Source: a virus
Strand: one strand, 5' to 3'
IMG/VR virus record: IMGVR_UViG_3300017742_004322
Location: 1-64,000 of that record
Length of the DNA stretch: 64,000 nucleotides
The notes beneath the pieces are model-generated. The model did no database searches. It worked only from the letters and a program-made list of their open reading frames with translations, and was not told the DNA's origin. Numbering within the stretch: position 1 is the first letter of the stretch; the number at the start of each line of letters is the position of its first letter. The position numbers and the translations under genes are program-made. Below are positions 62,402 through 64,000 of the stretch, piece by piece.

Positions 62402-63437
62402 CTATAAAACTATTTAATGTTTGAAACTGGTTATTTACCCAAAATTCAGGATTTTTAATTAAATGGCGTAACCCATCTTCTTGGTAAAATCTAAGAAAGG
62501 CTTTTGCATTTAGCACGGGTGGATTAACATCTATTTGTTCTTCTAAATACGTTTTTTCTAATTCATCTACCATCGGATTATGTAAATCCATGATTTTGTA
62601 ATTTTTACGAAGGTTATCTTCTTCAAATACAATACGAGAATATATAAGATGTTCCTTATGCTTTTCTCCGGCTATTTCAATAATATCATCTAAAGTTAAT
62701 TTACGTTCATTTAATTCAGGGAATAATTTACGTAACTTTTTCTCTCCTAAACCTTTTATACCAGGAACCTTATCTGAAGCATCACCCATAAGTACTTTAT
62801 ATAAAATAAAATTCTCAGGTAAAACATTAAATTTATTTACTACAGTTTCAGGGGTATAAAAATCTTTTTCAATAGGACGGTACACACAAATTTTATTACT
62901 TGTTAATTGAATAAAATCTTTATCACTTGAAACAATAAACGCACGGGAGTTGTTATTATTATTGGTGATAGTTGTTGCTAAATGTGCGATAATATCATCG
63001 GCCTCTACTTTATCGAGCGCTATGGTTTTTACAGGGAGACACTTTAAATAATCGATTAATCTTACAATTTGATCTAGTTTAGCATCATGTTCATCCCCCA
63101 CATTTTCAAATATCTCCCAGTTTGTAATACGAGACTGATGACGGCCTGCCTTGTATTCTGAAAGAACATTTTTACGATTCATTGATGAATTTTCTCCATC
63201 AAATATAATATACATAGATGTGGGTTGAATGGCATTTATTAGAGTCCCCAATGATCGAACAAATCCGCCTAGTCCACCTACATGAACACCATGCTCATTT
63301 ACAATATTAAGCATTGCGAAGTTTCTAAAAAATAGATTTAGACCGTCAATAAATAAAACTCTTTCATGTGGTGAGGAGGGTGTCTCCGGCTCCTTATCCA
63401 TGTTATTGAGGAGCTCTAATAAATCCTTATTTGCCAT
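62388..63437 (-). CDS. 5'-3' exonuclease/RNase H (FEN-like)
   Basis: The 349-residue protein has VLFIDGLNLFFRNF, IIFDGENSSMNRKNVLSEYKAGRH, KVEADDIIAHLA, VSSDKDFIQLT and GDASDKVPGIKGLGEKK, the acidic metal sites and the helix-hairpin-helix of the T4 RNase H/FEN family. It removes RNA primers. It overlaps the helicase gene. Confidence 0.93.
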   Translation of the reverse strand: MANKDLLELLNNMDKEPETPSSPHERVLFIDGLNLFFRNFAMLNIVNEHGVHVGGLGGFVRSLGTLINAIQPTSMYIIFDGENSSMNRKNVLSEYKAGRHQSRITNWEIFENVGDEHDAKLDQIVRLIDYLKCLPVKTIALDKVEADDIIAHLATTITNNNNNSRAFIVSSDKDFIQLTSNKICVYRPIEKDFYTPETVVNKFNVLPENFILYKVLMGDASDKVPGIKGLGEKKLRKLFPELNERKLTLDDIIEIAGEKHKEHLIYSRIVFEEDNLRKNYKIMDLHNPMVDELEKTYLEEQIDVNPPVLNAKAFLRFYQEDGLRHLIKNPEFWVNNQFQTLNSFIDDSK

Positions 63438-63440
63438 AAT

Positions 63441-64000
63441 TTAACTTGGTTCTTGTTCTGTGAATACCTGTGGTGTAGGTTCTTCATAAACTTCCTCAAT
63501 AATATCAAAATCACCTCCACCTAGGATTTTACTCCATTCTTTAGTATGGTCATCTTTATATTTCTTAAGATCCTTATCTGAGTCATTAATAAAACCATGT
63601 GGGGTCATAATAATTTTACCTCTAGTAGTAAGACCATTAATATGGTTTTTATCAATTTGAAGATTAGTACGTTTAGCAAATTCAACTTGCTTTTTATCTT
63701 TAATTGCTTTAATCTTAGATGTTCCAGCATTAGCAATATTACCAAATGTTACTACAAATGTAGCGTCAAACCACATAGCAAACCCACCTTTATTCATCAA
63801 CTTTGGTTTACCCATAGGTGATTCAGGTTTTGCTGTCCATACTTTATTAATACAAACTAATGTATTAGTATATGCTGAACTTTCCTTACGTGATAATGTA
63901 ATTCTTTGGTTAACACTATTACCAAATTGGGTTGACATAGCACCCGCATTCCATTCGTTATTATTCTTATTAGAACGTACTGATAACTCACAAGGTACTG
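63441..64000 (-). CDS. RecA/UvsX-like recombinase, C-terminal part
   Basis: The reading frame is still open at the window edge: residues upstream of the ATG at 63938 (ending ...NEWNAGA) have no stop, so the gene is truncated there. The visible part has SAYTNTLVCINKVWTAKPESP, a GG-containing loop (KGGFAMWF) and a KNHINGLTTRGK stretch. These resemble the C-terminal half of RecA/UvsX, but the Walker motifs lie outside, so the call is moderate. Confidence 0.6.
   Translation of the reverse strand, partial: VPCELSVRSNKNNNEWNAGAMSTQFGNSVNQRITLSRKESSAYTNTLVCINKVWTAKPESPMGKPKLMNKGGFAMWFDATFVVTFGNIANAGTSKIKAIKDKKQVEFAKRTNLQIDKNHINGLTTRGKIIMTPHGFINDSDKDLKKYKDDHTKEWSKILGGGDFDIIEEVYEEPTPQVFTEQEPS

Overview
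This window looks like part of the genome of a large, tailed, T4-related (myovirus-type) phage of a Bacteroidetes host. Every supported gene lies on the minus strand, so transcription runs from position 64000 towards 1. Genes are tightly packed, often with ATGA or TAATG overlaps, and the DNA is AT-rich. The phage call rests on a T4-style replication set: UvsX/RecA-like recombinase end, gp41-like helicase, RNase H/5' exonuclease, NrdA/NrdB, family B DNA polymerase, sliding clamp, clamp loader, ThyA and MazG-like enzyme. A holin and endolysin are also present. No capsid, tail or terminase genes were seen, so they must lie outside. The Bacteroidetes host call rests on about 13 copies of a promoter with a -33 TTTGG box and a -7 TATATTTA(C/G) box, which resembles the known Bacteroidetes TTTG / TAnnTTTG pattern, and on a Bacteroidetes-style TonB-dependent receptor gene.

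Layout in coordinate order. 1-640: a tRNA-like gene with its own promoter, then an unexplained non-coding stretch. 0.6-7.6 kb: many very small proteins, often membrane proteins, with an FkbM-like methyltransferase, a Nudix hydrolase and a flavodoxin. 7.7-10.4 kb: a TonB-dependent outer-membrane receptor bracketed by terminators, like a moron. 10.5-33.9 kb: a glycan/small-molecule island with two 2OG-Fe(II) oxygenases, an RmlC-like epimerase, a PfkB sugar kinase, several glycosyltransferases, two sugar nucleotidyltransferase/HAD fusions of opposite domain order, FkbM methyltransferases and sulfotransferase-like proteins, with small regulatory and nuclease genes between. 33.9-43.5 kb: clamp loader, GroEL, GroES, Hsp20, sliding clamp and a DNA polymerase split into two genes. 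43.5-51.5 kb: FolE, QueE, QueD, QueC and a DpdA-like transglycosylase, which together predict 7-deazaguanine in the phage DNA, with Hpt, ThyA, thioredoxin, a nuclease, a GNAT and a DegT aminotransferase. 52.2-58.3 kb: small paralogous genes with strong promoters, a lysis cassette, and a histidine kinase plus response regulator. 58.3-64 kb: ribonucleotide reductase, helicase, exonuclease and recombinase.

How the genes may work together (inference): the phage rebuilds nucleotide metabolism, replicates with its own T4-like replisome, probably replaces some guanines by a deazaguanine to resist restriction, folds proteins with its own chaperonin, and carries accessory modules (receptor, glycan enzymes, two-component system) that could remodel or sense the host envelope. 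The most unusual items are the split polymerase with its two catalytic aspartate motifs on separate proteins, the two-component system beside the lysis genes, the TonB receptor, the QueC lacking its zinc cysteines, and a promoter family with hairpins in the spacer.
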